From assembly GCF_025353065.1 (NCBI RefSeq), contig NZ_JANXRJ010000202.1:1-43866 (forward strand): a stretch of DNA of 43,866 nucleotides, read 5' to 3'. The stretch is from Lapillicoccus sp. (GTDB lineage: Bacteria > Actinomycetota > Actinomycetes > Actinomycetales > Dermatophilaceae). Positions within the stretch are counted from its first letter, which is position 1. Each line of letters opens with the position of its first letter. The notes beneath the pieces are model-generated. The model ran no database searches, was not told where the DNA came from, and saw only the letters and a list, made by a program, of their open reading frames with translations. Positions 15,741-23,853 of this stretch are shown here, piece after piece. Position numbers and translations under genes: made by a program.

Positions 15741-15773
15741 TCCCCAGGCTGGGGACAAACCTGTGGACAAACG
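15741..15773. promoter_or_regulatory. Palindrome plus two tandem DnaA-box-like 12-mers between rhomboid and crgA
   Basis: TCCCCAG-G-CTGGGGA (15741-15755) is a perfect 7-bp-arm palindrome. It runs into two tandem 12-mers, TGGGGACAAACC (15750-15761) and TGTGGACAAACG (15762-15773). The second contains TGTGGACAA, the reverse complement of the actinobacterial DnaA box TTGTCCACA; the first differs by one base. The palindrome could also end the two convergent genes. DnaA binding is inference. Confidence 0.45.
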
Positions 15774-15797
15774 TGGGCAGGCCGGCGCAGAACTGGC

Positions 15798-16046
15798 TCA
15801 GCGCCAGCGCATCGCCATCCCGAAGCCGCCGATCAGCAGTGCGAAGCCCGCGACGAGGTTGTAATAGCCGAACTTCGCCACCGGCCAGGCGCCCTGCGAG
15901 ATGTAGAAGGTCACGATCCAGGCCAGCCCCAGCAGCAGCAGGGTGACGAAGACGGGCACCCACCACTCGGGGTTGGGCCCCTCCTTGGCCTTCACGGGGG
16001 CGACGAAGGTCGACTTCGGCTTCGATCGGCCTTTGGACTCGGGCAC
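15798..16046 (-). CDS. crgA: Cell division protein CrgA
   Basis: This 82-residue protein starts at GTG 16046 (VPESKGRSKPKSTFVAPVKA), with GGAG upstream. It has the family layout: basic N-terminus, then two TM helices (WWVPVFVTLLLLGLAWIVTFY and FGYYNLVAGFALLIGGFGMAM) ending MRWR. CrgA recruits FtsI and other divisome parts and delays septation in Streptomyces and mycobacteria. The longer reading upstream of the GTG is not coding. Its position between the rhomboid and DUF881 genes is the conserved one. Confidence 0.95.
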   Translation of the reverse strand: MPESKGRSKPKSTFVAPVKAKEGPNPEWWVPVFVTLLLLGLAWIVTFYISQGAWPVAKFGYYNLVAGFALLIGGFGMAMRWR

Positions 16047-16213
16047 GGGACCTGCTCCTCGTTGACGTGTCGCTCGATGGTCGGGTCTGTCGTCGCACGG
16101 GACCCATCTGTGACCGTTTGCGGGAGACCGAGGGCAGGCGACTGGGCTTAGCGTAGTTCCACCGCCTGACATCGTCCCACCGCCAGCACCAGCCGAACCG
16201 AGAGCCGACCCGT

Positions 16214-17008
16214 ATGCCGCCCGCCACCGCCCCGGAGGACCCCCCCTCCGGCGCGGGCCACCGCCTCGGGCGGGCGTTCTACGTTCAGCGCCCCACCGCC
16301 TGGTCGCTCGTCGTCCCCGTCGTCGCTGTCGTCGCCGGGCTGCTCTTCGCGACCAGCTTCCAGACCGCCCGCGGCACCGACCTGCGCTCGGCGGGCCAGG
16401 ACCTGCCGGGTCTCATCCGCGCCGAGAACCGTCAGGTGCAGACCAAGGTCGAGCACCTGCGGCAGCTGCAGGTGCAGGTCGACGGGCTGACGGCCGCAGC
16501 CGCCCCGGGCTCCTCCGAGGTCAGCGCGCTCACCGACGCGGCCGGGGCGCTCGCCGCGCCCGTCGGCACCGCCGCGGTCCACGGCCCCACCGTGACGGTC
16601 ACGCTCGACGACGCCCATCGCAGCGCCGACTCGCTGCCCAAGCCTTACGGTCCCGACGACATCGTCGTGCACCAGCAGGACGTCCAGGGTGTCGTCAACG
16701 CGCTCTGGGCCGGCGGCGCCGAGGCGATGATGATCCAGGACCAGCGGGTGATCGCGACCTCCGCCGTGCGCTGCGTCGGCAACACCCTCATCCTCCAGGG
16801 CCGGGTCTACTCCCCGCCCTACGTCATCTCCGCCATCGGTCCCACCGGCGACATGGGGGCCGCGCTCAACGCCGACCCGCAGGTGAAGATCTATCGCGAG
16901 TGGGTCGACGCCGTCGGTCTGACCTACGACGTGAGGGTGGCCGGGGATGCCCGCTTCCCGGCATACGCTGGCCCGGTGAGCCAGGCGACCGCGGTGGTGA
17001 GCCGGTGA
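16214..17008 (+). CDS. DUF881 family membrane-anchored protein
   Basis: Of 264 residues, there is one N-terminal TM helix (WSLVVPVVAVVAGLLFATSF, about residues 30-49), a coiled-coil-like segment (LIRAENRQVQTKVEHLRQLQ) and the DUF881 domain. That domain has HGPTVTVTLDDA, DDIVVHQQDVQGVVNALWAG and YSPPYVISAIGP. It matches mycobacterial Rv0012 in place and layout. The ATG at 16214 has no strong ribosome site. The stop overlaps the sortase start (GTGA). Function unproven; the context suggests the envelope or divisome. Confidence 0.92.
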   Translation: MPPATAPEDPPSGAGHRLGRAFYVQRPTAWSLVVPVVAVVAGLLFATSFQTARGTDLRSAGQDLPGLIRAENRQVQTKVEHLRQLQVQVDGLTAAAAPGSSEVSALTDAAGALAAPVGTAAVHGPTVTVTLDDAHRSADSLPKPYGPDDIVVHQQDVQGVVNALWAGGAEAMMIQDQRVIATSAVRCVGNTLILQGRVYSPPYVISAIGPTGDMGAALNADPQVKIYREWVDAVGLTYDVRVAGDARFPAYAGPVSQATAVVSR

Positions 17009-17733
17009 GGACGCTCCGGGGGGCCATGGGTGTCGTCGGCGAGCTGTTCATCACCGCGGGGGTGCTGCTCATCCTCTTCGTGGTGTGGCAGTTGGGCTAT
17101 GTCGCGGTCGTCGAGGGCCACGCGCAGTCCAACACCGTCTCCGCCCTCGAGAAGGACTTCGGCGGCGGTGCGGCCCACCCGTCCGTCGGCGGCGGCGCGG
17201 CAGCGACCCAGCACACGGGGCAGCCGCCGATCACGACCGCCGACCTCGCCTACGGCCACGCGTGGGGGATCCTGCGCATCCCGCGGCTCGGGGCCGACTG
17301 GTCCAAGCCGATCTACGAGGGTGTCGGCCTCGACGTCCTCGCCAACGGTCTGGGGCACTACCAGGGCACCAACCTGCCCGGCGAGGTCGGCAACATCGCC
17401 ATCGCCGGTCACCGCGCCGGGCACGGCAACCCGCTCATCGACATCGACGCCATTAAGGACGGCGACCTGATGGTGATCGAGACCCGCGAGGCCTACTTCG
17501 TCTACAAGGTCGATCGCCACGAGATCGTCGAGCCGACCGACATCGCCGTCATCGCCCCGGTGCCCGAGAAGCCCGGCGACGTGCCGACCGAGCGCCACTT
17601 CACCCTCACCTCGTGCAACCCGCGCTACGGCTCGACGCACCGCTACATCGTCTTCTCGACCTTCGTCGAGAAGATCCCCCACGTCCAGGGCCTGCCCGCG
17701 TCGGTCACCGCCGACCCCTCGAAGGCGGCCTGA
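17005..17733 (+). CDS. Class E sortase
   Basis: The 242-residue protein has an N-terminal TM anchor (ELFITAGVLLILFVVWQLGY) and a sortase domain. The catalytic His lies in NIAIAGHRAGHG (about residues 131-142), Cys in FTLTSCNPRYG (about residue 205) and Arg in the following RYGSTHRYIVF. Class E sortases attach proteins with LAxTG-type signals to peptidoglycan. The GTG at 17005 is coupled to DUF881 by a GTGA overlap; the ATG at 17026 is an alternative start. No LPxTG or LAxTG substrate was seen in the window. Confidence 0.92.
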   Translation: MRTLRGAMGVVGELFITAGVLLILFVVWQLGYVAVVEGHAQSNTVSALEKDFGGGAAHPSVGGGAAATQHTGQPPITTADLAYGHAWGILRIPRLGADWSKPIYEGVGLDVLANGLGHYQGTNLPGEVGNIAIAGHRAGHGNPLIDIDAIKDGDLMVIETREAYFVYKVDRHEIVEPTDIAVIAPVPEKPGDVPTERHFTLTSCNPRYGSTHRYIVFSTFVEKIPHVQGLPASVTADPSKAA

Positions 17734-17737
17734 CCCC

Positions 17738-17965
17738 GTGTATGCCGCCCTCTGGCGGGTGCTGCCCGGCAACCGCTGGGCCAAGAGCGCCGAGGCGCTC
17801 GTGCTCTTCCTCGTCGTCGTCGCGGTCCTCTTCGTCTGGGTCTTCCCACTCGTCACGCCCTATCTGCCGTTCGAGAACGTCACCGTCCAGCCGTCGTCGA
17901 GCCCGGCCACGACGGCGGTCCCGACCACTCCGAACGCCACCCCCTCGACCCGAGCCACCCCATGA
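17738..17965 (+). CDS. Small single-TM protein with Thr/Pro tail
   Basis: This 75-residue protein begins VYAALWRVLPGNRWAKSAEA, followed by one TM helix (LVLFLVVVAVLFVWVFPLV) and an extracellular Ser/Thr/Pro-rich tail. The GTG start lies 4 bp after the sortase stop, and the stop overlaps trpG (ATGA), so it is part of the same operon. Small proteins at this position are conserved in actinobacteria without assigned function. It could assist the sortase; there is no catalytic motif. Confidence 0.8.
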   Translation: MYAALWRVLPGNRWAKSAEALVLFLVVVAVLFVWVFPLVTPYLPFENVTVQPSSSPATTAVPTTPNATPSTRATP

Positions 17966-18630
17966 GGGATCCCACGACCACCCGCATCCTCGTCGTCGAC
18001 AACTACGACAGCTTCGTCTTCACCATCGTCGGCTACCTCCAGCAGCTCGGCGCCGAGTGCGAGGTCGTGCGCAACGACGCGATCTCCCCGGCCGACGGCG
18101 CCGACTTCGACGGGGTCCTGATCTCCCCCGGCCCGGGCACCCCCGAGGAGGCCGGCGTCTCGATGGCGATGATCGAGGCGTGCGCCGAGCGACGCCAGCC
18201 GATGCTCGGGGTCTGCCTCGGCCACCAGGCGCTCGGCGTCGTCATGGGCGCGACCGTCGGGCGGGCACCGGAGCTGCTCCACGGCAAGACCTCGCTCGTC
18301 CACCACGACGACACCGGGGTGCTCCACGGGCTGCCGACGCCGTTCCCCGCCACGCGTTACCACTCGCTCACCATCGACCCGGCCACCCGTCCCGAGACGC
18401 TCGTGACGACCGGACACACCGATACGGGCATCATCATGGCCGTCCGCCACACCGAGCTGCCCCTGCACGGGGTCCAGTTCCACCCGGAGAGCGTGCTCAC
18501 CCAGGGCGGCCACCGGATCCTCGCCAACTGGCTGCTCACCTGCGGTCTGTCCGACGCCGTCCTGAGGTCGGTCGGCCTCAGCCCGCTGGTGCACGACGCG
18601 GCAGCCGTGGCCCGGCTCGTCGCCGGCTAG
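17962..18630 (+). CDS. trpG: Glutamine amidotransferase, anthranilate / aminodeoxychorismate synthase component II
   Basis: The 222-residue class I glutamine amidotransferase has ILVVDNYDSFVFTIVGYLQQ at the N-terminus, the oxyanion motif SPGPGTPEEAG, nucleophile Cys in GVCLGHQALG (about residue 85) and the His/Glu pair in VQFHPESVLTQGG (about 173). It supplies ammonia to chorismate-utilising partners for tryptophan or p-aminobenzoate. The conserved location next to pknB is that of mycobacterial trpG/pabA; which pathway it serves, or both, cannot be told here. It converges on pknB with 28 bp between stops. Confidence 0.93.
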   Translation: MRDPTTTRILVVDNYDSFVFTIVGYLQQLGAECEVVRNDAISPADGADFDGVLISPGPGTPEEAGVSMAMIEACAERRQPMLGVCLGHQALGVVMGATVGRAPELLHGKTSLVHHDDTGVLHGLPTPFPATRYHSLTIDPATRPETLVTTGHTDTGIIMAVRHTELPLHGVQFHPESVLTQGGHRILANWLLTCGLSDAVLRSVGLSPLVHDAAAVARLVAG

Positions 18631-18658
18631 GTCAAGCTGCTCCCGGAGCCGAGCCCCG

Positions 18659-20668
18659 TCAGCCGACGGGCCTGGTCCGCCCGCTCGTGGTCGTCCCCGT
18701 GGGGGTCGTCGGTGTCGTCGTCGGTGTCGTGGGCGGAGCGGTGACGGTCGTCGTGACCGTCGTCGTCTGGGTGGTGGGCAGCGGCGCGCGGGCGATCGTC
18801 AGCGTGACCTTGGTGCCCGAGGCGACGATGGTCCCGGAGGCCGGGTCCTGCTTCAGCACCGTGCCGACGAGGGCGGTGGCGTCGTCGACGGCGACGATCT
18901 GGCTGGTCAGGCCGTTCTGGGTCAGGGTCGCCTGCGCGACCGAGAAGTTCTTCGTCGTCACGTCGGGCACGGGCAGCTTGCCGCTGGAGATGCGCAGCGT
19001 CACCGGGGTGTTCTTGCGGATGACCGTCCCGTATGCCGGGTCGGTGCTGATGACCTTGTCCTTGGGCTGGGCCGGGTTGTCGACGAGGTCGACGAGGTCG
19101 ACGGTGATGCCGTCGGTGGCGAGGGCCGCCGTCGCGGCGGCCTGGCTGAGCCCCGAGACGTCGGGCACGGTCACCTGACCCGGCCCGCTCGAGACGTCGA
19201 GGAACACGGTGGACCCCTGGGCCGCGGTCGCGGCGCCGTCCGGTGTCTGCTTCACGACCTGCCCCGCCGGCGCGGAGTCGTTGGTGACGTTGGTGACGTC
19301 GACGACGAACTTCTGGCCCACGAGGGTCGCCCGGGCCGCGTCGACCATCGAGCCGACGACCCGGGGCACCGCCACCTCCGTCGGCCCCTGGGCCTGAGTG
19401 AACAGCGCCCGGCCGGCGATGGCGACGAGGACGAGGGCGGCGACGACCGCCAGGAGGATCAGCGCGGATGCCGGCCCGCGCCGCCGTCGGCCGGTCCCCT
19501 CGGGCGTCCCGCCGGCCGGCACACTGCCGGGGTCGGGTCGTGCGTCCGGGTCGTCCGGGTCGTCCGGGCCCCCGCCGTCCGCGCCGAACCCGCCACCTTC
19601 GCCGTCCGGCCCGACCCCACCGGCGCCCATCCCGCCGGCCGACACCGCGCCACCCTCGAGGGTCGTGGCGGCACCTGCGGCACCTGCGCCACCTGCGCCA
19701 CCTGCGCCACCTGCGGCACCTGCGGCACCTGCGGCACCGAAGAGCGTCGTCACCCCCGTCGCGGACGCCAGGGCAGCAGCGGCCGTGCCGGCGGCCTCGG
19801 CGCTGAGCGGCCGGCCGGTGCGCGCGGCCGCGACGTCGGCGCGGAACTGCACCGCGCTCTGGTAGCGGCGGTCGCGGTCCTTGACCAGGGCGTGGAGGGT
19901 GACCGTGTCGAAGGAGGCGGGGATGCCCTCCTCGAAGATCGACGGTGGCTGCGGCTGCTGACCGACGTGCTGGTAGGCCACCGAGACGGGCGAGTCGCCG
20001 ATGAAGGGCGCCCGACCGGCGAGCAGCTCGAAGAGCAGGCACCCGGTGGAGTAGAGGTCGGAGCGGGCGTCGACCGGCTGGCCCTGCGCCTGCTCGGGGG
20101 AGAGGTACTGCGCCGTCCCGATGACGGCCTGGGTCTGGGTCATCGTGGAGGAGCTGTCGGACACCGCCCGGGCGATGCCGAAGTCACAGACCTTGACCTC
20201 GCCCTTGGTCGTCACCATCACGTTGCCGGGCTTGATGTCGCGGTGGACGATCCCCATCCGGTGGCTGTAGTCCAGCGCCGACAGGACCCCCTCGGTGAGC
20301 CGGGCCGCCTCGTCCGGCGAGACCGTCTGCTCCCGGGTGAGCCGCTCGCGCAACGTCTCCCCCTCGACCACCTCCATCACGATGTAGGGCAGGGGGACCG
20401 CCCCGCCGCGCAGGTCGGTCGTCGAGTCCTCGCCGGAGTCGTAGATCGCGACGATCGACGGGTGGTTGAGCCCGGCAGCCGACTGGGCCTCGCGACGGAA
20501 GCGGCCGAGGAAGGTGCTGTCCCGCGCCAGGTCGGCGCGCAGCACCTTGATCGCGACCGGACGACCGAGCCGCGTGTCGACGCCGCGATAGACCTCGGCC
20601 ATGCCGCCGTGGCCGAGGAGCCCGACGACCTCGTAGCGCCCGCCGAGGAGGGGGGGAGTCGTGGTCAT
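18659..20668 (-). CDS. pknB: PASTA-domain serine/threonine kinase PknB
   Basis: The 669-residue receptor kinase has the glycine loop GHGGMAEVYRG (19-29), Lys 41 (VAIKVL), HRDIKPGN (142-149), DFG (162-164) and SPEQ. A long Gly/Ala/Pro juxtamembrane linker (300-400) is followed by a TM helix (ALILLAVVAALVLVAIAGRA, about 402-421) and three PASTA repeats (VAVPRVVGS, VTVPDVSGL, LPVPDVTTK), then a Thr/Pro tail. PASTA domains bind muropeptides or lipid II, and the kinase controls growth and division proteins. Three PASTA repeats plus a fourth on PknA differ from the four on mycobacterial PknB. The ATG at 20668 has GGAG upstream; the longer upstream frame overlaps pknA and is not coding. Confidence 0.95.
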   Translation of the reverse strand: MTTTPPLLGGRYEVVGLLGHGGMAEVYRGVDTRLGRPVAIKVLRADLARDSTFLGRFRREAQSAAGLNHPSIVAIYDSGEDSTTDLRGGAVPLPYIVMEVVEGETLRERLTREQTVSPDEAARLTEGVLSALDYSHRMGIVHRDIKPGNVMVTTKGEVKVCDFGIARAVSDSSSTMTQTQAVIGTAQYLSPEQAQGQPVDARSDLYSTGCLLFELLAGRAPFIGDSPVSVAYQHVGQQPQPPSIFEEGIPASFDTVTLHALVKDRDRRYQSAVQFRADVAAARTGRPLSAEAAGTAAAALASATGVTTLFGAAGAAGAAGGAGGAGGAGAAGAATTLEGGAVSAGGMGAGGVGPDGEGGGFGADGGGPDDPDDPDARPDPGSVPAGGTPEGTGRRRRGPASALILLAVVAALVLVAIAGRALFTQAQGPTEVAVPRVVGSMVDAARATLVGQKFVVDVTNVTNDSAPAGQVVKQTPDGAATAAQGSTVFLDVSSGPGQVTVPDVSGLSQAAATAALATDGITVDLVDLVDNPAQPKDKVISTDPAYGTVIRKNTPVTLRISSGKLPVPDVTTKNFSVAQATLTQNGLTSQIVAVDDATALVGTVLKQDPASGTIVASGTKVTLTIARAPLPTTQTTTVTTTVTAPPTTPTTTPTTPTGTTTSGRTRPVG
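19668..19739. repeat. 9-bp minisatellite, eight units, in pknB linker
   Basis: Eight tandem units of GCGGCACCT or GCGCCACCT (last unit ending G) encode the Gly-Ala-rich juxtamembrane linker of PknB. The interior three units share the C variant. The unit keeps the frame, so copy number could vary without breaking the gene. Confidence 0.85.
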
Positions 20669-20696
20669 CGGCTCTCTCCTCTCGTGCTCGTGGGTC

Positions 20697-20744
20697 GGTG
20701 GGTGGTCAGGTGGGTGGTCAGGTGGGTGGTGAGGTGGGTGGTGG
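20697..20744. repeat. Four tandem 12-bp repeats between pknA and pknB
   Basis: GGTGGGTGGTCA, GGTGGGTGGTCA, GGTGGGTGGTGA and GGTGGGTGGTGG follow each other without gaps in the 119-bp spacer upstream of pknB. In the transcript sense the units read as C-rich ACCCACC blocks shortly before the pknB ribosome site. Confidence 0.85.
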
Positions 20745-20787
20745 CTGGCAGGGTGGGGATCTTGGGACAGGGTGGGTGACGCTCCCG

Positions 20788-22374
20788 TCAGCCAGGCGTC
20801 GTCGCGCTGGTGCCGGTCGTCGGAGTCCCGCTCGTCGCCGGCGTGGTGGGCGTCGGTGGAGTGGTGGTGGTCGAGGGTGCGGGCTTGGCGTAGGTGATGA
20901 CGATCAGCGTCCCGTAGGGCTGGTTGCCGTTCGGGTCGACGGCCAGCACGCTGCCGGGGGTGACGTCGCTCTGGGACGGGATCGTCTTGAGGTTTGAGAA
21001 GCCGAGCTTGTTGAGCGCGGCGGAGACGTCGGCGTAGTTGCGGCCGATGTAGGTGTTCGGGTCGATGACCGCCGCCGTCGGCGGGGGCGTCACCGACGTG
21101 GACGACGTGGACGTCGTGGACGACGTGCTGCTCGTGCTCGTCGTCGAGGGTGTCGAGGGTGTCGAGGGTGACGGGGTCGAGGTGACGGCAGGGCCGGTGA
21201 TCGTGATGGTCTGACCTGGCGTGGGCGTGGCCGTCCCGGAGTTCTTGGCGTACTGGTAGGCGAGGAACCCGATGGCGGCGAGGGCGATGACGACGGGCAC
21301 CGCCCACCACCAGGCCGCCTTCGACTTCTTCTCCTCGACCTGGCGCAGGTCGCTGCGCCGGGTGATCGGCTCGTCCCGCAGCCCGAGGTCCGGCTCGGCG
21401 AAGAGATCGGGGGACGGCGGGCCGGGGGGCCGGGAGGGCAGGACGGTGGTGGCGCTGGGCGGCGCCGACGTGGGGATGGCGGCCGGCACGATGATCGCGG
21501 TCGCCGACGGGTCGGTGTGCCCGGTGTGGATCACGCTGGTCGCCGGGTCGACATCGGCGAGCCCGCTGACCGGCATACCGAGGGCGGCGGCGAGCGCCGC
21601 GGCCGACTCCGGACGCCGGGCCGGGTCCTTGTCGAGGCAGCTCATCACGAGGCGGCGCAGGTCGGCGGGCACCGTGTCGGGCAGCGGCGGCGGCGGGTCG
21701 TTGACCTGGGAGAGCGCCGTCGCGACGGCGGATCCGCCGTCGAAGGGCTTGGTGCCCGTGAGCATCTCGTGGGCGACGATGCCGAGGGCGTAGAGGTCGC
21801 TGGACCCGGTCGCCGCCCGGCCGACCGCCTGCTCGGGCGAGAGGTAGTGCGGGGTGCCGAGCACCTCGCCGGTCCGGGTGTAGCTGGCGCTCTCACCGGC
21901 GCTCGCGATGCCGAAGTCGGTGAGCTTGACCCGGCCGTCGGAGGTGATGAGGATGTTGGCCGGCTTGACGTCGCGGTGGACGACGCCCTGCGCGTGCGCG
22001 GCGGCGAGCGCGAGAGCCGCCTGGCCGACGATCGAGCGCACCCGGTCGGGGGCGAACGGACCACGAGCGATCAGCTCGGACAACGGTTGTCCGTCGACGA
22101 GCTCCATCACGAGGTAGGCGGCGCCGTCGTCCTCGCCGTAGTCGTAGACCGTCGCGATGTTGGGGTGGCTGAGGGAGGCCGTATGCCGCGCCTCGTCCCG
22201 GAAGCGGTCGGCGAACGCGGGCTCCTCGGCGGCGTGGGGGCGCATCACCTTCACGGCGACGACCCGACCGAGGACCGAGTCGCGCGCTTTCCAGACCTCA
22301 CCCATCCCCCCGACCGCGATGCGCTCGGTGAGGGTGTAGCGCGACCCGAGGGTCAGGCCTTCGACTGGGTTCAT
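20788..22374 (-). CDS. pknA: PknA-like serine/threonine kinase with one PASTA domain
   Basis: The 528-residue kinase has AVGGMGEVWKA (20-30), Lys 42, HRDVKPAN (133-140), DFG (153-155) and a TM helix about 390-410 (WWAVPVVIALAAIGFLAYQY). A Thr/Ser linker, one PASTA repeat (YIGRNYADVSAALNKLGFSN, about 465-520) and a Thr/Pro tail follow. Mycobacterial PknA lacks PASTA, so this is the actinobacterial variant with a sensor domain. The ATG at 22374 lies in a 23-bp duplicated junction with pbpA and overlaps the stop of an eight-residue mini-ORF created by the duplication. Confidence 0.93.
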   Translation of the reverse strand: MNPVEGLTLGSRYTLTERIAVGGMGEVWKARDSVLGRVVAVKVMRPHAAEEPAFADRFRDEARHTASLSHPNIATVYDYGEDDGAAYLVMELVDGQPLSELIARGPFAPDRVRSIVGQAALALAAAHAQGVVHRDVKPANILITSDGRVKLTDFGIASAGESASYTRTGEVLGTPHYLSPEQAVGRAATGSSDLYALGIVAHEMLTGTKPFDGGSAVATALSQVNDPPPPLPDTVPADLRRLVMSCLDKDPARRPESAAALAAALGMPVSGLADVDPATSVIHTGHTDPSATAIIVPAAIPTSAPPSATTVLPSRPPGPPSPDLFAEPDLGLRDEPITRRSDLRQVEEKKSKAAWWWAVPVVIALAAIGFLAYQYAKNSGTATPTPGQTITITGPAVTSTPSPSTPSTPSTTSTSSTSSTTSTSSTSVTPPPTAAVIDPNTYIGRNYADVSAALNKLGFSNLKTIPSQSDVTPGSVLAVDPNGNQPYGTLIVITYAKPAPSTTTTPPTPTTPATSGTPTTGTSATTPG

Positions 22375-22414
22375 TGACTGAGCACCGCTTCGTTCATTGA
22401 CTGAGCACCGCTTC
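22369..22414. repeat. Exact 23-bp tandem duplication at the pbpA/pknA junction
   Basis: Two identical 23-mers (22369-22391 and 22392-22414) each contain, in the minus sense, the last codons of pbpA (EAVLSQ), a TGA and an overlapping ATG. The upstream copy holds the true pbpA stop; the downstream copy holds the pknA start. Between them lies a new frame MNEAVLSQ-stop whose TGA overlaps the pknA ATG, so a stop-restart chain is still possible. Confidence 0.9.
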
Positions 22415-23853
22415 CATGACTGCCTTGGCGATGGGGCCTCCGAGCAGCCCACCCGCCGCTTCGTTCCCGGCGTTGCCGCCGTCCTCGACGACGACCGCGA
22501 CCGCGACCTTGGGGTCGTTCGCGGGCGCGAACGAGGTGAACCAGGCATGCGGCGGCTTGCCGTTGCCCTGTTGTGCCGTCCCCGTCTTCCCCGCGACCTG
22601 GACACCGTTGATGCGGGCCGGCTTGCCGGTGCCGTTGTCGACGACCGAGACGAGCATCCGGGTGAGGATCGACGCGGTGTCGTTGGACACCGCGACCGAC
22701 AGCTGCTCCGGCGCGGTGGTGTCGATGGTGCTGAGGTCGGCCCCGAGGACGCTCTGGACGAGGTAGGGCTTCATCACGACGCCGTGGTTGGCGATCGCGG
22801 CCGAGACCATCGCCACCTGCAACGGCGTGACCCGCACCTCGTACTGGCCGATCGCCGACTGCGCCGACTGCGGCGCGTTGAGGCCGGCGGGGATGGTGCT
22901 CGGCTCGACGCGGGTGGGGATGCGCAGGGTCTCGCCGAAGCCGAACTTGGCGGCCTGCTCGCGCAGGCGGTCGCCGCCGAGCTGGAGGCCGAGGTAGCCC
23001 ATCGCGCTGTTGCAGGAGATCTCGAGGGCGTGCTGGAGGGTCGTCGCGCCGTTGGGGCCGCACGGCTGCCGGTCGTAGTTCGGCAGACCGATGCTGGTCT
23101 GCGGGAGGGCGAGCACCGCCGGGGCCGGGATCTGGGTCTGCTCGGTGACGACCTTGTCCTCGAGCGCCGCCGACGCGGTGACGATCTTGAAGACCGACCC
23201 GGGCGGATAGAGGTTGCCTGAGATCGCCCGGTTGACAGCGGGATCCGTCGTGTCGGCGATCAGTGACGTCCACGCCGCACCGACCTTCGTCTGGTCGTGG
23301 GCCGACAGCGTGTTGGGGTCGTACTGCGGGTGGGAGACCATCGCGAGGATCGCCCCGGTCTTGGGGTCGAGGGCCACGACCGCGCCGCGCTGGTTGCCGA
23401 GGGCCTGGTCGGCGGCGGCCTGGGCCTTGGCGTTGATGGTGAGCTTGAGGCTCGCGCCGGTCTGCTGCTTGCCGGTGAGCAGGTCGGTGATCCGGCGGTA
23501 GAAGAGGGTGTCGGAGGACCCGGAGAGCAGCGGGTCGTCGGACCCCTCGAGGCCGCACCGGCGCCGTAGGTGTAGGAGAAGTAGCCGGTCACGTGGGAGT
23601 AGAGCAGCGCCTGGGGATAGGTGCGGAGGTACTTGATCTCGTCGTTGGCCGTGGCCACGGACCGGGCGATCGGGGTGTCGCCGACGATGATGCTGCCGCG
23701 GTCCCGGGAGTAGTTGTCCAGTAGGGTGCGGCGGTTGTCCGGCCGGGCGTTGAGCGACGGCGCCTGGACGAACTGGATGATCGTCGTCGAGACGAGCAAC
23801 GAGGCGAAGAGCAGCGCGATCAGCCGGGAGATCCGGCGCACAGGGGTGTTCAT
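22394..23853 (-). pseudogene. pbpA: Penicillin-binding protein PbpA (transpeptidase), frameshifted
   Basis: Start ATG 23853 (MNTPVRRISRLIALLFASLL, TM anchor) overlaps the rodA stop. The first frame runs through FSYTYGAGA; homologous sequence then continues one base out of frame from LEGSDDPLLSGSSDTLFYRR to the end. Restoring one G near 23553-23555 gives a 486-residue PbpA of normal length. All transpeptidase motifs are present in the second frame: SVFK (in PPGSVFKIVTAS), SCN (EISCNSAMG) and KTG (VAGKTGTAQ). PbpA cross-links peptidoglycan beside RodA. Since everything else in the operon is intact, a sequencing error is at least as likely as true loss. Confidence 0.85.

Noticed and set aside
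20697-20744. CRISPR-like repeat array
   Set aside because: Units are contiguous 12-mers without spacers; no cas genes.
18659-21310. 883-codon reading of pknB starting upstream
   Set aside because: The extra 214 codons overlap pknA and encode low-complexity shadow sequence; kinase homology starts at ATG 20668 with a ribosome site.
19892-22377. Long plus-strand ORFs opposite pknA and pknB
   Set aside because: Antisense shadows caused by G/C third-position bias of the kinase genes.
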